Positions 56,804 through 63,445 of a stretch of 64,000 nt of DNA are shown here, in pieces (within the stretch, counting starts at the first letter, position 1; each line of letters opens with the position of its first letter). Made by a program: the position numbers and the translations under genes. Where the stretch lies: NCBI GenBank assembly GCA_016169945.1, contig JADLSH010000367.1:1116001-1180000 (forward strand). The letters are read 5' to 3'. Origin of the DNA: Trachythela sp. YZ-2020 (Eukaryota; Cnidaria; Anthozoa; Malacalcyonacea; Clavulariidae). The notes beneath the pieces were generated by a model. That model was not told where the DNA came from and made no database searches. It saw nothing but the letters and a program-made list of their open reading frames with translations.

Positions 56804-58354
56804 TACATACTATATTAATAGCATTTTTATGACCAATTAGTTACAATAATGAACGTGTTTGTTCCATTTTATAGTCATTTCCAAGGTTCGAACACTGTTC
56901 AACCCTTTCTTTCATCGAAGTTTGCAGAATTTCCTAACTACGTCCTGGTATTAACTAAGCTTTTCGTAGTTTCTGTGATCAAAGTTATTAGTGACAATGA
57001 CGCTAACTACTTTCAAGGCCTCATATAACGCCACTGTGATCACAGAAACATTTATAGTGAGAACAAGACTTAATTATCTGACGTTACCAATTTATCTTCG
57101 TATTACAGAAAATGTTGGTGATGATATCATTACTGCTGATCGACTGAGAGAATTGCAATATTTAGAATGTGTGATCAAAGTAGGTTGTATATAGTCAGTC
57201 GCGAGGACAGTTTGACTGTTTGCACTGTTCAAACCTTTAAAATTAAATAATCTTGACTCGAGATTGGAAACTACATAAAAACTCGACAAATACATTAAAC
57301 AGCATCAGAAAAGTCACGTAACTTAGTACTTTCTATTATTTTTCGATCGAAAATTAGGCTGCAATAAAAGCATTACAGGTCCATTGCTGCAAACAATATG
57401 CATACCTTCTAAAGTTTACGAGAAATACGTTTAATTTAAACTACAATCAAAATAATAATTGACTTCTAAGAAATCAGCGACTTGAGATCGGCACTTTGCC
57501 AGCCTCCCCCCAGCCCGTATTTCCTTCACCCACTCTTAGATCCCCATTCACCAACGCATTTCTTTACAAGCAATATTATTATAACAATCCAAAAATTGTA
57601 GTCACAAAAGTGACACCCAACCTCGTACCCAGGAGTGGCACCTACCTCCACCATAGCCTGGTCTAATATGCAATGTATCAGATTCAGATATGAATGATAC
57701 GTCTCTTAATTTGCATTATTATCCATTCCTTACCAATTATCTGTTTCCATTTGCTGCTTAACTACAGATAATTCGTGGTGTCTGTAGATATGACGTAATT
57801 GTACGTAGGTAGTATCATTCATCTTGCGTGCTCAAAGTGCATAAACATGGCCATTCAACAAAAGGGAAAAGAAGTAAACTGTTTAACAGGATTGCAAACT
57901 TAGAAATAAACTGTTCAACAGGACCTATTTTAATTTCTTTTCGGTTATTTTTGCGATGAGATTATTCTAATGTGTTTTTTGTTATGTGTTTTGTTATTCT
58001 ACTTTTGTTATGTTATGCATTTTGTGTACTATATGAATGACACCTTATGTAACGGGTGTAATGTTGTTTGTTTTGGTGATATATTAAATATTTAAGGCAT
58101 AATAATACAATTATTGAATTCGGTTTCGCATGATGTCATCAATTCTCAACCCCTCTGTTTGCGTTCATGCAGCGTTGGCAGATAATGCAAACATGGGCGT
58201 TGATAATTCTCGATGTCATGCTTAACCTCATCCAGTAATTATTAAATATATGCATGCAGATAAACAGACATGACCGTTTACTTTTAGGAGACATTACGCT
58301 ATGTTCCATCGGTTCCAGTGATTGGTCGAGAAATAACCGAAGACTGTCAATTTG
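21333..58354 (+). CDS. CYP4: Gene B: CYP4-clan cytochrome P450 (12 exons in window, 3' end outside)
   Basis: ER-anchored heme-thiolate monooxygenase. Exons 21333-21492, 33011-33123, 34156-34228, 34625-34637, 35161-35281, 35627-35696, 53211-53280, 53662-53788, 54326-54514, 55246-55348, 57109-57179 and 58288-58354 join in phase with no stop over 392 codons. Residues 2-20 form the membrane anchor, then the hinge [12 protein letters not shown]. The C-helix [13 protein letters not shown] is in exon 5. The I-helix MFE|GHDTT spans exons 9-10 and includes the Glu that attaches heme covalently in CYP4 enzymes. ECVIK|ETLR spans exons 11-12. The heme-loop exons should lie right of the window. Odd points: 13-nt exon 4, GC donor of intron 1, introns of 11.5 and 17.5 kb packed with TEs. 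Start is the first ATG before the anchor. Subfamily 4V-like is inference. Confidence 0.9.
21493..21494 (+). other. GC 5' splice site of intron 1
   Basis: The exon edge reads AAG|GCAAGT. Apart from C at position 2 it is a perfect donor consensus, as is usual for GC-AG introns. No nearby GT keeps the frame to exon 2 at 33011. Confidence 0.75.
21495..24329. other. Gene B intron 1, first part: repeat fragments
   Basis: Contains an (AT)n run at 21518-21540. A partial copy of the 4205-4380 foldback lies at 22681-22735, followed by a TGGACT array to 22795. A hairpin at 23064-23115 uses acctacagataaatt-type arms. Long palindromic MITE material at 23160-24005 shares cacgagtgagcgcagcgaac and ataccttatcagg-type pieces with 32655-32945. 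No gene is seen. Confidence 0.6.
23160..24005. repeat. Composite of palindromic MITEs with ATCAG-rich arms
   Basis: An inverted pair around agtttgcgttatccgcc / cggcagataacgcaaac (23226-23270), and another around ctcgagggacgatatcat / atgatatcgtcacgag (23306-23375), are followed by three to four copies of gatatcagtgacaaaaaac (23885-23960). Related pieces occur at 32655-32945 and 58066-58240. Confidence 0.65.
24640..25068. mobile_element. 429-bp hAT-like MITE, 8-bp TSD gtaaaaac
   Basis: The TIR TAGTGGTGGGCGATA and its complement are at the two ends. Exact 8-bp duplications gtaaaaac lie at 24632-24639 and 25069-25076. An 8-bp TSD and TAGNGGTGGGCGATA-type end are hallmarks of hAT. The interior has repeated cgatac motifs. 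It is inserted in the left TIR region of the 24333-27473 element, so is younger. Confidence 0.92.
25080..26180. other. Interior of the 3.1-kb transposon, non-coding
   Basis: AT-rich. At 25430-25580 there are loosely repeated gaaacattt/tttcc units. No protein frame of note. Confidence 0.5.
26186..27158 (-). pseudogene. Decayed ORF of the 3.1-kb transposon, Cys-rich protein
   Basis: The segment 27158-26787 begins [20 protein letters not shown], is lysine-rich and includes [20 protein letters not shown] middle stretch (about 26780-26650) has [19 protein letters not shown] before a stop. The frames 26598-26389 and 26434-26186 continue it in other frames. The HxxCWxxFC and CxxC pattern recalls widespread invertebrate transposon proteins, but I cannot name a domain. 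Several stops and shifts show it is dead. Confidence 0.55.
27771..27938. repeat. 168-bp foldback
   Basis: aaagcactct...cattatcg.gatttacaagca at left is mirrored by tgcttgtaaatc.cgataatg...agagtgcttt at right, with a central gcactcgactgcg turn. Near-perfect hairpin. Confidence 0.85.
28390..28502. mobile_element. 113-bp MITE, 9-bp TSD gactatgtc
   Basis: TIR ctctctccttcgcagaggct at left and its complement at right. Exact 9-bp duplications gactatgtc at 28381-28389 and 28503-28511. Member of the family also at 36421-37110 and 38970-39142, with an interior aatgcgctagatggtaa shared with 59860-59880. Confidence 0.92.
29002..29511. mobile_element. 510-bp TIR element
   Basis: aatatttacctccgccgatg and about 25 further bases at left are mirrored at right (catcggcggaggtaaatatt). 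The interior includes caagattaaaaaatcacatg-type AT hairpins. TSD is ambiguous because flanks are taat-rich. No coding frame. Confidence 0.75.
29576..29641. repeat. CAGTCCAGTC minisatellite
   Basis: Tandem ccagt units (5 bp) with two ctgtccagtc interruptions. The reverse-complement theme (ggactggac) occurs at 22736-22795 and near 59968. Confidence 0.9.
29645..32650. other. Gene B intron 1, AT-rich, nothing recognised
   Basis: No supported gene, TIR pair or long tandem array. A short hairpin (gagcagccgctcg/cgagcggctgc-like) lies at about 30860-30905. Confidence 0.5.
32655..32945. repeat. Palindromic MITE composite related to 23280-24005
   Basis: tgcctttatcagggtgataa at 32670 is mirrored at 32747-32768. 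A second unit (gatatcagtttatccctctc to gataaaactgatatcacct) mirrors around ttcgctgcgctcactca. The same words occur in the opposite order at 23280-24005, so both derive from one element family. Lies 65 bp before exon 2. Confidence 0.7.
33011..33123 (+). CDS. Gene B exon 2
   Basis: Acceptor ccctttcag-like (atcctttcag), donor gtgagt. Encodes [20 protein letters not shown] then [17 protein letters not shown], the beta-1 sheet and B-helix region of CYP4. Phase 1 to 0. Confidence 0.88.
33232..33620. repeat. Repeat with head ccaggggcgtcgcgaagcgg, between exons 2 and 3
   Basis: The G-rich head resembles 2275. The body holds repeated gtcggcaaacgaa/gtcggcaagtaaag and gtcaaata words. The end is near the ggggggg run at 33601-33608. 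Non-coding; class not assigned. Confidence 0.4.
33935..34105. repeat. Internally deleted copy of the 62040-63130 element
   Basis: The first about 120 bp (gacagtcttttcaaacaaaa to gagattatcagtttt) match 62050-62162. The rest (atcagtgctc.aaatctctat to ctttatataata) match 63080-63121. The 920 bp between these in the longer copy are absent here. It contains the palindrome gtgagattatcataaataat/atctcac. Confidence 0.85.
34156..34228 (+). CDS. Gene B exon 3
   Basis: Acceptor tttgtag, donor gtggat. Encodes [20 protein letters not shown] then WLGTG, the B-C loop leading to the C-helix (family pattern: FLxPWLGxGLL). Phase 0 to 1. Confidence 0.85.
34625..34637 (+). CDS. Gene B exon 4: 13-nt microexon
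   Basis: accatag|gactcctcacaag|gtaggc. It supplies the end of one codon, LLT, and the start of another, so that exons 3-4-5 read [16 protein letters not shown], exactly the CYP4 pattern. Without it exon 3 cannot join exon 5 in frame. Phases 1 and 2 fit both neighbours. Confidence 0.85.
35161..35281 (+). CDS. Gene B exon 5: C-helix exon
   Basis: Acceptor cttgtcatag, donor gtataag. Encodes [20 protein letters not shown] and on to SSILIPLLK. The WxxxR motif of the C-helix (W and R contact a heme propionate) is intact. Phase 2 to 0. Confidence 0.9.
35310..35570 (+). repeat. Possible tRNA-derived SINE in intron 5
   Basis: agcggttaatg...ctgctcagggtttgattcccgc resembles the 3' half of a tRNA with a Pol III B box (GGTTTGATTCC at 35390-35400). 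A body follows that includes tagcaacactggatcaataa, with a short (ATAA)n end near 35560. The A box is weak and there is no cloverleaf, so this is tentative. Confidence 0.35.
35627..35696 (+). CDS. Gene B exon 6
   Basis: Acceptor ttccag, donor gtaagt. Encodes [20 protein letters not shown] then TIC, the E-helix area (family: LxxxCETAMG). Phase 0 to 1. Confidence 0.88.
35700..36410. other. Start of gene B intron 6, nothing recognised
   Basis: A pyrimidine-rich stretch at 36000-36080 stands out; no gene or paired ends. Confidence 0.5.
36421..37110. mobile_element. 690-bp MITE, 9-bp TSD ccatgaagc
   Basis: TIR cactctcctccgcagaggct at left, its complement (with one change) at right. Exact 9-bp duplications ccatgaagc at 36412-36420 and 37111-37119. 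Same family as 38970-39142 and 28390-28502 but with a longer interior. No transposase frame. Confidence 0.92.
37222..37475. mobile_element. 254-bp TIR element with imperfect ends
   Basis: cagcacagccgtagaatagg at left; cagctgtgccacagaatagg read from the right, followed on both sides by aaatgac. TSD not found. Confidence 0.6.
37480..38579. other. Unassigned region with a GC-richer, possibly coding-derived patch
   Basis: 37690-38040 is richer in G+C than its surroundings and has an open plus-strand stretch ([20 protein letters not shown]) followed by a proline/histidine-rich stretch ending at a cag|gttcg-like donor. It might be a piece of a transposon gag or a captured exon, but no family is recognised and no complete frame exists. 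Confidence 0.35.
38588..39514. mobile_element. 927-bp hAT-like non-autonomous element, 8-bp TSD ctatagct
   Basis: Ends cagtgttgcca and (from the right) cagtgtgacca. Exact 8-bp duplications ctatagct at 38580-38587 and 39515-39522. It contains repeated ctggggtt words near both ends and a nested 9-bp-TSD MITE (38970-39142). No transposase frame. Confidence 0.9.
38970..39142. mobile_element. 173-bp MITE, 9-bp TSD tgcatgggt, nested in a hAT-like element
   Basis: TIR cactctcctccgcagaggct and its complement. Exact 9-bp duplications tgcatgggt at 38961-38969 and 39143-39151. Its insertion postdates the surrounding 38588-39514 element. Confidence 0.93.
39590..40120. repeat. CTCTGTGTGAGACAACAAAATTTATT minisatellite, left part
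   Basis: About 26-bp units (ctctgtgtgagacaacaaaa, tttatt) alternate with short 12-bp units (ctctgtgtgagacaat). It is directly continued at 44116 after the palindromic insertion. Open frames on it are repeats of one peptide and not genes. Confidence 0.95.
40121..44115. mobile_element. 4-kb element made of two near-identical inverted arms (1.7-2.0 kb)
   Basis: caggcggcccaatttcaggg at the left end is mirrored at the right end. Left arm (40121 to about 42170) and right arm (about 42405 to 44115) are reverse complements over most of their length with few differences, around a 235-bp unique centre (42172-42405). Both flanks read gtgagccaat, a TSD of about 8-10 bp or a shared array unit. It is inserted in the minisatellite. 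Arms carry short conserved open frames (for example 41806-42015 and its mirror 42560-42769) with no known domain. The left arm alone holds 40610-40985. Confidence 0.88.
40777..40959 (+). other. 60-codon frame present only in the left arm of the palindrome
   Basis: An ATG at 40798 after a poly-A tract starts [20 protein letters not shown], followed by [15 protein letters not shown]. It is bordered on both sides by aaatccctaaaaatcc-type repeats and absent from the right arm. Possibly a captured or retroposed exon fragment; not recognised. Confidence 0.3.
44116..45090. repeat. Minisatellite, right part, with a 75-bp direct duplication
   Basis: The same 26-bp/12-bp units continue to about 44600 and, more degenerate, at 44965-45090. 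Between them a stretch starting gcgggttgtgataaggtaaa occurs twice (44626 and 44871), with a GC-rich patch at 44770-44820 between the copies. Confidence 0.85.
45242..45676. mobile_element. 435-bp Harbinger-like MITE, TSD TTA
   Basis: The TIR aggccatgttacacgaggca extends over about 40 bp at both ends. The 3-bp duplications TTA at 45239-45241 and 45677-45679 fit PIF/Harbinger. The interior is built of gcaacttg/caagttgc words in both directions. Confidence 0.85.
45706..45918 (-). repeat. 3' LTR of the BEL element (213 bp)
   Basis: Begins (minus strand) tgtcgcgaattacgcgtaaa just after the polypurine tract, includes an AATAAA (near 45818), and ends ...ccccaca before TSD tgcc. Boundaries inferred from the TG/CA ends and TSD. 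Confidence 0.75.
45995..46231 (-). pseudogene. BEL integrase C-terminal domain (DUF5641-like)
   Basis: [20 protein letters not shown] and [12 protein letters not shown] are the typical end of BEL/Pao polyproteins, followed by a charged tail ending EEEQSD and a stop. It is out of frame with the integrase core. Confidence 0.8.
46329..46892 (-). pseudogene. BEL integrase core, C-terminal part
   Basis: [20 protein letters not shown] then YSDNGKTF (catalytic D and N), and further on [18 protein letters not shown] with the catalytic E, then LNNRPLSYV. The upstream part with the HHCC zinc-binding domain and first catalytic D is absent; see 46893-46958. Integrates cDNA into host DNA when intact; here it is truncated. 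Confidence 0.85.
46893..47301 (-). pseudogene. BEL pol, RNase H to integrase junction with internal deletion
   Basis: The frame 47204-46959 ([33 protein letters not shown]) continues pol after the shift. It is joined within about 10 codons to [19 protein letters not shown] of the integrase core. BEL elements normally have more than 100 residues there with the zinc-binding domain, so a deletion is inferred near 46950. Confidence 0.7.
47302..49962 (-). pseudogene. BEL pol: zinc knuckles, protease, RT, RNase H
   Basis: One open minus-strand frame of more than 849 codons. In order: CCHC knuckles ([28 protein letters not shown]), aspartic protease ([12 protein letters not shown]), RT with [33 protein letters not shown] (domain A), [14 protein letters not shown] (domain B) and LYVDYLVSG where the catalytic YVDD is expected, then RNase H ([29 protein letters not shown]). 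The second Asp of YVDD is Tyr, so RT should be inactive. The frame shifts near 47330; the continuation to 46959 is a separate frame. Confidence 0.9.
49965..50936 (+). mobile_element. 5'-truncated LINE fragment nested in the BEL element
   Basis: A plus-strand RT from mid-palm to C-terminus: [32 protein letters not shown] (frame change near 50060), catalytic [24 protein letters not shown], then [16 protein letters not shown] and a 3' (AAT)n tail at 50917-50935. It belongs to a CR1/L2/Rex-like clade different from the LINE at 17614-20645. A second frame break is near 50660. Confidence 0.88.
50937..51687 (-). pseudogene. BEL gag-like protein, interrupted
   Basis: Starts [17 protein letters not shown] at 51687, with coiled-coil segments (about residues 60-150, repeated EQ/KR heptads) and [20 protein letters not shown], the conserved BEL gag (DUF1759) entry. 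A TAA at 51079-51081 interrupts the frame, which then continues [20 protein letters not shown] to [10 protein letters not shown], where the LINE insertion begins. Confidence 0.85.
51700..51727 (-). repeat. 28-bp remnant of the 5' LTR
   Basis: ctagcgaatttacgcgtaat and the next 8 bases are identical to 45891-45918, i.e. only the outer 28 bp of the LTR. Gag starts 13 bp further in. The rest of the LTR and the primer-binding site are deleted. Confidence 0.8.
51732..53210. other. End of gene B intron 6, degenerate repeats
   Basis: A loosely inverted pair (ggtttaccgcaaacctctaa near 52063; gcggttcggcgtaaacctc near 52545) may bound an old MITE of about 520 bp. A C-run lies at 52612-52624. No gene until exon 7. 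Confidence 0.5.
53211..53280 (+). CDS. Gene B exon 7
   Basis: Acceptor atcttatag, donor gtaata. Encodes [20 protein letters not shown] then TVL, continuing CETAMG-type sequence across a 17.5-kb intron. Phase 1 to 2. Confidence 0.88.
53662..53788 (+). CDS. Gene B exon 8
   Basis: Acceptor tcatttag, donor gtgtgt. Encodes [20 protein letters not shown] then a basic stretch and [10 protein letters not shown], the F-G helix region of CYP4. Phase 2 to 0. A TGCTG microsatellite begins about 45 bp after the donor. Confidence 0.88.
53832..53943. repeat. TGCTG/TGTTG pentanucleotide microsatellite in intron 8
   Basis: About 22 units of tgctg with two tgatg variants and a terminal switch to tgttg, starting 45 bp after the exon 8 donor. 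It is followed by a 29-bp direct repeat (tgtttatactctcaaatgaa) at 53940-53990. Confidence 0.95.
54326..54514 (+). CDS. Gene B exon 9
   Basis: Acceptor atgtag, donor gtcagt. 63 codons from [13 protein letters not shown] to [10 protein letters not shown]. The last E is the CYP4 I-helix glutamate. [11 protein letters not shown] is the conserved H-helix pattern. Phase 0 to 0. Confidence 0.9.
55246..55348 (+). CDS. Gene B exon 10: I-helix GHDTT
   Basis: Acceptor gtatctag, donor gtaaga. Starts [20 protein letters not shown], the oxygen-activating I-helix with the acid-threonine pair, then QNEVDRFY. Phase 0 to 1. Confidence 0.92.
55349..57108. other. Gene B intron 10
   Basis: AT-rich intron with a short duplication right after the donor (cagattttatggtaagaaca then cagattttatggtaacaag) and a (CATA)n microsatellite at 56753-56810. 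No coding or TIR structure supported. Confidence 0.6.
56753..56810. repeat. (ACAT)n microsatellite
   Basis: acatacat units with one acacac and a final atatatat change. Confidence 0.95.
57109..57179 (+). CDS. Gene B exon 11
   Basis: Acceptor cgtattacag, donor gtaggt. Encodes [20 protein letters not shown] then CVIK, which leads directly into ETLR of the next exon. Phase 1 to 0. Confidence 0.9.
57180..58249. other. Gene B intron 11
   Basis: No gene. 58066-58240 contains attattgaattcggtttcgc and a mirrored ttgcgt/acgcaa-type pair, related to 23160-23290; its end (ctcatccagtaattattaaa) recurs at 27960. Confidence 0.5.
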
Positions 58355-59305
58355 GTAAGGAACTAAGTTGCAGTCGTGAGAAATTTCGACATTTTTATCA
58401 AACCTACACACCGCTCATGCGCATGCAGAAGAGTATAGTAGACAGTACACAAAAATTTCTTAGTATAGGCCGTGGTATAGGTAATAGCATGGTTTCGAGT
58501 GTAATTTGGATATAACATGCACGCGGAGTGAGTTTTTCAAAGACCTCAAAATAGCACGAGTCCGAAGGACGAGTTCTTGCTATTACTTATTAATAATATA
58601 CATAAAAATGTTCGAGACAATAATACTTTAATTTAAACTTACTAGCTTCGGCGAACCGTCCACTGATAAAGTTTTTGTTCCTTTTATTTATCATTTGTAT
58701 GCATTGCCAATGAAACATTTGAAAGCGAACTGAACCATGTGAATTTCTTATATGGTTCACGCAAACTAAATTTTCCACCTTTTGAAAACTAAATTTTCCA
58801 CCTTTAAGTCGTCGAAAATACAAAGTTCAAAGTTCAGTTTAGGCGAGCGGGCGCCATGTTGTTTTGTTTAGAGCAATCTGCCCAGAACTTAGCTCAAATT
58901 TGATTGGTTCATATGTGATTACAGAAAATTACACTGTGATTACAAATTTTTGCACTGCTGTTTGGGATTAACTGCACTGGAATCAACCAATCAAATTCGA
59001 GAAACATTTCTATGTATATTATTATGTGTTGTATCATGATTACGGTCATACAAACGATTTGTTGATATTTGAAATGGCTAACCTCAATTATATGTACACC
59101 CCAGGCCTAGTTTTCTCCAAGACGGATTTTTAGTCACACTAAATTCATAAAGAAAACATTAGGGAGGGGGGCTACAGACCAAGTCTTGGTGTTGTACCCT
59201 AGGTAGGTTTCTGGTCAATAAAACACATATTGCCCTGCGAAGAAAATGATCTCAAAAAATATTTTTAAATACTAGAAAACAGAGAAAATAACAACCACGA
59301 ATATA
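58250..59305 (+). repeat. Paralogous block, copy B
   Basis: Counterpart of 1-1045, same strand, including the P450 ETLR exon. Differences include absence of the 42-bp duplication, an extra 25-bp stretch at about 58616-58640, a second small local duplication near 58775-58800, and scattered substitutions. Confidence 0.85.
58288..58354 (+). CDS. Gene B exon 12: K-helix ETLR
   Basis: Identical in sequence and splice sites to gene A exon 38-104. Ends in phase 1. The next exon (heme loop, equivalent of 1880-2059) is not found before the window ends. Confidence 0.92.
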
Positions 59306-59485
59306 AAAATAGGATATGATGTCATTTTGGCGACTTGTATGATGTTTATACGAAGTGTCAGGCAGTTATCAGATAGATCTATTGGTGAAAAACTAACAAA
59401 TTTACATTAAAAATGATTGATTTACATAACAGACAATTTTGATTTCTTGAATAATTAATTAATATAGAAAAATTGAATAATATAA

Positions 59486-59741
59486 GGCTGCGTTCAGACT
59501 GGGTGCCCGACACTGGTGCCCGCGGGCACGGCACTTGTTTTGGCACCAGTGTGAACACGGTGCTCGGGCACAAAATTGGGCACGGTGCCCGAAAACGGGC
59601 ACTACCTCTAGAGGTAGTACTCAACAACGGCACGGTGCCCAACAAAAACAAAATGGCGGTTTTGGGCACCAGTGTGAACATCCTTGAATATGGTGCCTGG
59701 TGCCCGGGCACCAGTGCCGGGCACCCAGTCTGAACGCGGCC
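59486..59741. mobile_element. 256-bp Harbinger-like MITE, TSD TAA
   Basis: Ends ggctgcgttcagactgggtg and, from the right, ggccgcgttcagactgggtg. 3-bp duplications TAA at 59483-59485 and 59742-59744. GC-rich interior of ggcaccagtgt/gtgcccgggc words. Inserted just past the end of the duplicated block. Confidence 0.88.
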
Positions 59742-59823
59742 TAAGAAGATATAAGAAGAAATTTGGTCTAAAACAATATAAGAAGATATAATAATATAAG
59801 AAGAAATAATATAAGATTTGGGC

Positions 59824-59940
59824 TCTCTCCTCCGCAGAGGCTTTCGATCACCTAAGTATAATACGCTAGATGGTAATAAATAAAATGCGCTAAATGGTAA
59901 TAAATAAAATGCGCTAAAATGGTAATATAATGAAGAAACC
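59824..59940. mobile_element. Partial MITE of the cactctcctccgcagaggct family
   Basis: Left TIR ctctctcctccgcagaggct, then internal repeats gcgctagatggtaataaata shared with 28390-28502. No right TIR follows, so the copy is truncated. Confidence 0.75.
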
Positions 59941-59997
59941 GCTAGGATTTGGACATATTGTAAACACTGGACTGGACTTTGGACTTTCGATTTTGAA

Positions 59998-60250
59998 ATA
60001 CACCCTTCGGGAAAGTACTTAGCCTTGGCTATAGAGCCTCGTTTTCATGAATGAGATATTTGGTTTAGAGCCCTTTATCTTGTTACTGCAAGTGACACAA
60101 TTACGAAACCATACAGTTATTGTAGATGGTATAATGGACCTTTATATGATTACGTTACCAGTAATAAGATAAATGGCTGTAAAGCCGAGGTCCCAATTAC
60201 AAAAACGAGGCTCTATAGCCAAGGCAAAGTATTTTCCGGAAGGGTGTATT
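59998..60250. repeat. Foldback with arms tacacccttcgggaaagtac
   Basis: Left arm 59998-60050 is mirrored at 60203-60250 (aacgaggctctatagccaag / cttggctatagagcctcgtt). The loop is about 150 bp with no coding content. Confidence 0.85.
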
Positions 60251-62039
60251 ATATTCTTCTTAGTACCTATTTCGCATAAACATATATCAAAACAGCGAGA
60301 ACGAGCTCGTAAGGGACAATTTGTCATCGCGTCCCTGCCAAATAACGTGATGCACTGCCTGCAATATAAAACACGAGCGCCCTTGGAATTAATTACTCGC
60401 TGTATTGGCACAATGTATCTAATAGACCAGTATTTCTTTCTATTTTCGAGACCAGTCTTTTACCTTTGCTTTGCTAAAGTGTATCTACTCAGGCGTCTGA
60501 GATAAAAACTCGCTACGTTCGCTTTTATAGCATAAAGCTGTAATGTGACATTGTCATTGACTTTGCTTGATTGCAACTGTAAAATATTGACTTAACCGTG
60601 ACAATCACAGCAATTCGAATATCACTAAATACTAGAAATACATGCATGCAGAATCCCCTCGCCCATTTGAACAAACAATTTAGTCCCCAAAAGTTATTGT
60701 AACATGAAGTACTGAGTCGACCAATGTAACCATGGTAACACGCAACACTATTTTTTATATTTTAAATTGTACAAAATATTGTTATTTTGTTTTTAACTAT
60801 AAAATTATCAATTGCCCAACTAAAAGCCCAACTATATAAAGTGGGTATGCTATTATGTACTCTTTTAGCTTTGATTTACTGTAACATTCAACCTTAGATC
60901 TTCACAAAACGTTTCGAAATTTTCATAAAACTTCAACTACTTTTCGAGCAGTATTTTATACTTCGCACTTGCTTTTGAAATGAAGTGTTGAGATTTAATA
61001 TGTTATTTTTCTATAACGTATTTGAATCAATACTAAAATACTCTTAAGATCAATCAATGTTGTATTGACCACACAGAATGCTCTACACATTTTCAGACCA
61101 GATTCTAAAAATTAATTATGCTACACAACCGACTAAATTATGCTAAATTGAGATAAATTTACTTTAAAATGTTACTATTAATTTGTAAAGTTGTAAAATG
61201 CATTTTAAATGCCGCTGGCATCTTTATTCTTGCAAACTTCAGGTGAAAACCATGCAGCACGAGCACAGAATAAATCTCAGTGGAATAAATTCAACTTCAA
61301 GCCTACCAGGAGATCCTGCTTGCAGATTAAGCCAATGCAATGATGTCATAATCGTCAATTGTCATGGTAATGAGAACATGAGAAATAGAGCAAGAATACA
61401 AGACTAGTGACTAATCTGACTGCTGAGCGCATTAATTTGGCAACAAATAACCAGTATTGGGGAGATTTTTTAAACTTTCCTTCTAAAATAACATTTAAAG
61501 AGAGATGTCCTAACATTATGCTAACATTATGCTGATCCTGTGAGTTTATGCTAGAATTATGCTAAATTTTTCATTATGCTAATACACGTCTCCAAATGAT
61601 GAAATTATGCTAAACTAGCATAATTATGCTAAATCTGGTCACACTGGCTATAAATCAACTTCGTGATAAATCGGCAAAGCAAGCATGCAAAATAGACACT
61701 TGTCCGTTTAAAGCGCTCCTTTTTCGGTCTTTCGACTGTTTTTCCTCTTGTTAATTTGTCCTCTAAATAATTTTCATTTATCTTGTTTTGGATACTTGCT
61801 TATAAAAGACTTGCTTATAAAATGAGTGCAAAACTATTTTTGAAAAAAGTTTGCAAAAAGGAAGTCTTCTCTCGGAGTCTCGTCTTGAACTCGCGCATGC
61901 GCATAACTTACAAAACCGTCGAGTCCATGACAAAAAAAATGGCGGACAACTTTGCATTCCACAATGTTTTCACATACCCGGGTGTAAATATCCGAGCGGA
62001 ATTAGTACCGGCTCGCACGGCGCTTTGCGCCGGCTCGGG
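60251..62039. other. Intronic or intergenic, degraded MITE
   Basis: A degraded element with repeated aattatgctaaa words between about 61097 and 61650; its right end ctggtcacactg resembles the hAT-like end at 39503. No gene is seen. Confidence 0.45.
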
Positions 62040-63130
62040 ATTATATAAAGGACAGTCTTTTCAAACAAAACAAAATAAAATATCCATTTTCATAAACTTC
62101 AAGTGATAATTTTCACATGTGAGATTATCATAAATAATCTCACATGTGAGATTATCAGTTTTATTATATTCATTTTGAAATCAATGGCATTTCTTGCAAT
62201 CTGATTGGTCAAAAATAGTGCGATTAATTCCCAAATCGCATCATCTTGAGTATTAATCGCATCATTTTTAAACCAATCAGATTGAAGCTCTGCACCACAA
62301 CAACCAATCAGATTGAATGATATAATTCAACTAGCCAATCCATTTAAAGAAAAATGTGCTCTGGCAATTGGCAAATGACCAAATCTGTTCACCATAAATT
62401 GTCAATACTCTAGACTGCATTTTATACTGCACTTTTTTTCATAAAAATCAACATAAAGGCAAGTCAAACTTAAAAGAATATCAAATAATTTTTCACAAAT
62501 AATACAGGCCAAATTATCAACAAAATTTTGAATGAAACATTGTCAAAATGTCAACAAAAACAAGTTTCATTTGAGCAACAGCCAAAACTGAACACAAAGC
62601 TGTCAAAGGCACAAGGTATTAAAATATGGAATGATCGATTGTAGTGTCAATGTTTGAATGCACAAAATCACAAGAAACGTTTATCAATTTACATGTAAAG
62701 TCTACGATATCTTTACACTTACTTTTTCGGTCTTTATTTCTAGAAATTCACTCACATTTTGCTTGTTTTGAATCAATTTGTCAAATTACAATTCATGTTG
62801 TTGCTAACTTGCTATGCTACGGCATTTCAGGGAGTATCGCGGGTGTGTCAATTGTGAACAAAGACTAATAAAATACCGCTTCCGGTTTAAAAAATTATTT
62901 AGATTTCAAAATGAAGATATATAATAAAGTGGAAATTGAACTTCGTGTCGTGCAAGTTTGGTCTGAAATCAAACTTGTGATTACAAATCGCACTCCCGCT
63001 TCGCGGTCGTGCGATTTTGTAATCACGCGTTTGATTTCAGACCAAATTGCACTCCACTCAGTTCAATTACCATTATTTATCAGTGCTCGAAATCTCTATA
63101 AAGCACTATACTTTATATAATAAAACTGAT
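62040..63130. mobile_element. 1.1-kb non-autonomous element, full-length relative of 33935-34105
   Basis: Head (gacagtcttttcaaacaaaa) and tail (atcagtgctcgaaatctcta) match the two ends of 33935-34105. The interior includes repeated caatcagattg words and a nested foldback (62933-63068). No transposase frame. Confidence 0.7.
62933..63068. repeat. 136-bp foldback
   Basis: gtttggtctgaaatcaaac and ttgtgattacaaatcgca at left are mirrored by tgcgattttgtaatcac and gtttgatttcagaccaaa, around cccgcttcgcggtc. Ends gaaattgaact / agttcaatt. Confidence 0.88.
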
Positions 63131-63437
63131 TAAGCCTCTTCTACGGTCTTAATTAAATTATCGAGCAGAAAGAAACATACTGTGCTGTCTTCTGTTCTTC
63201 AGCCTACACTGTCTGTATAAGAAAACATAATCCTCATACAAAATTCACTTGCAATAAGACAGAAGGAATTTTAAACTTTTATAAAACATTTGAAAAAAAT
63301 TTAAAAGTATAACTTAAAACAGCGACACCGTCTTAGGTATTTTTAGATAGTTATAGAGTTGTTTTCTGCTATTTTCGAAAAACTGTTATTAAATGATTAA
63401 ATATCTCTATATCTGTGTTAATATTTTATAAAACCGT
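63131..63437. other. AT-rich, nothing recognised
   Basis: No coding frame or paired repeat found between the two terminal elements. Confidence 0.5.
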
Positions 63438-63445
63438 GTTGTATG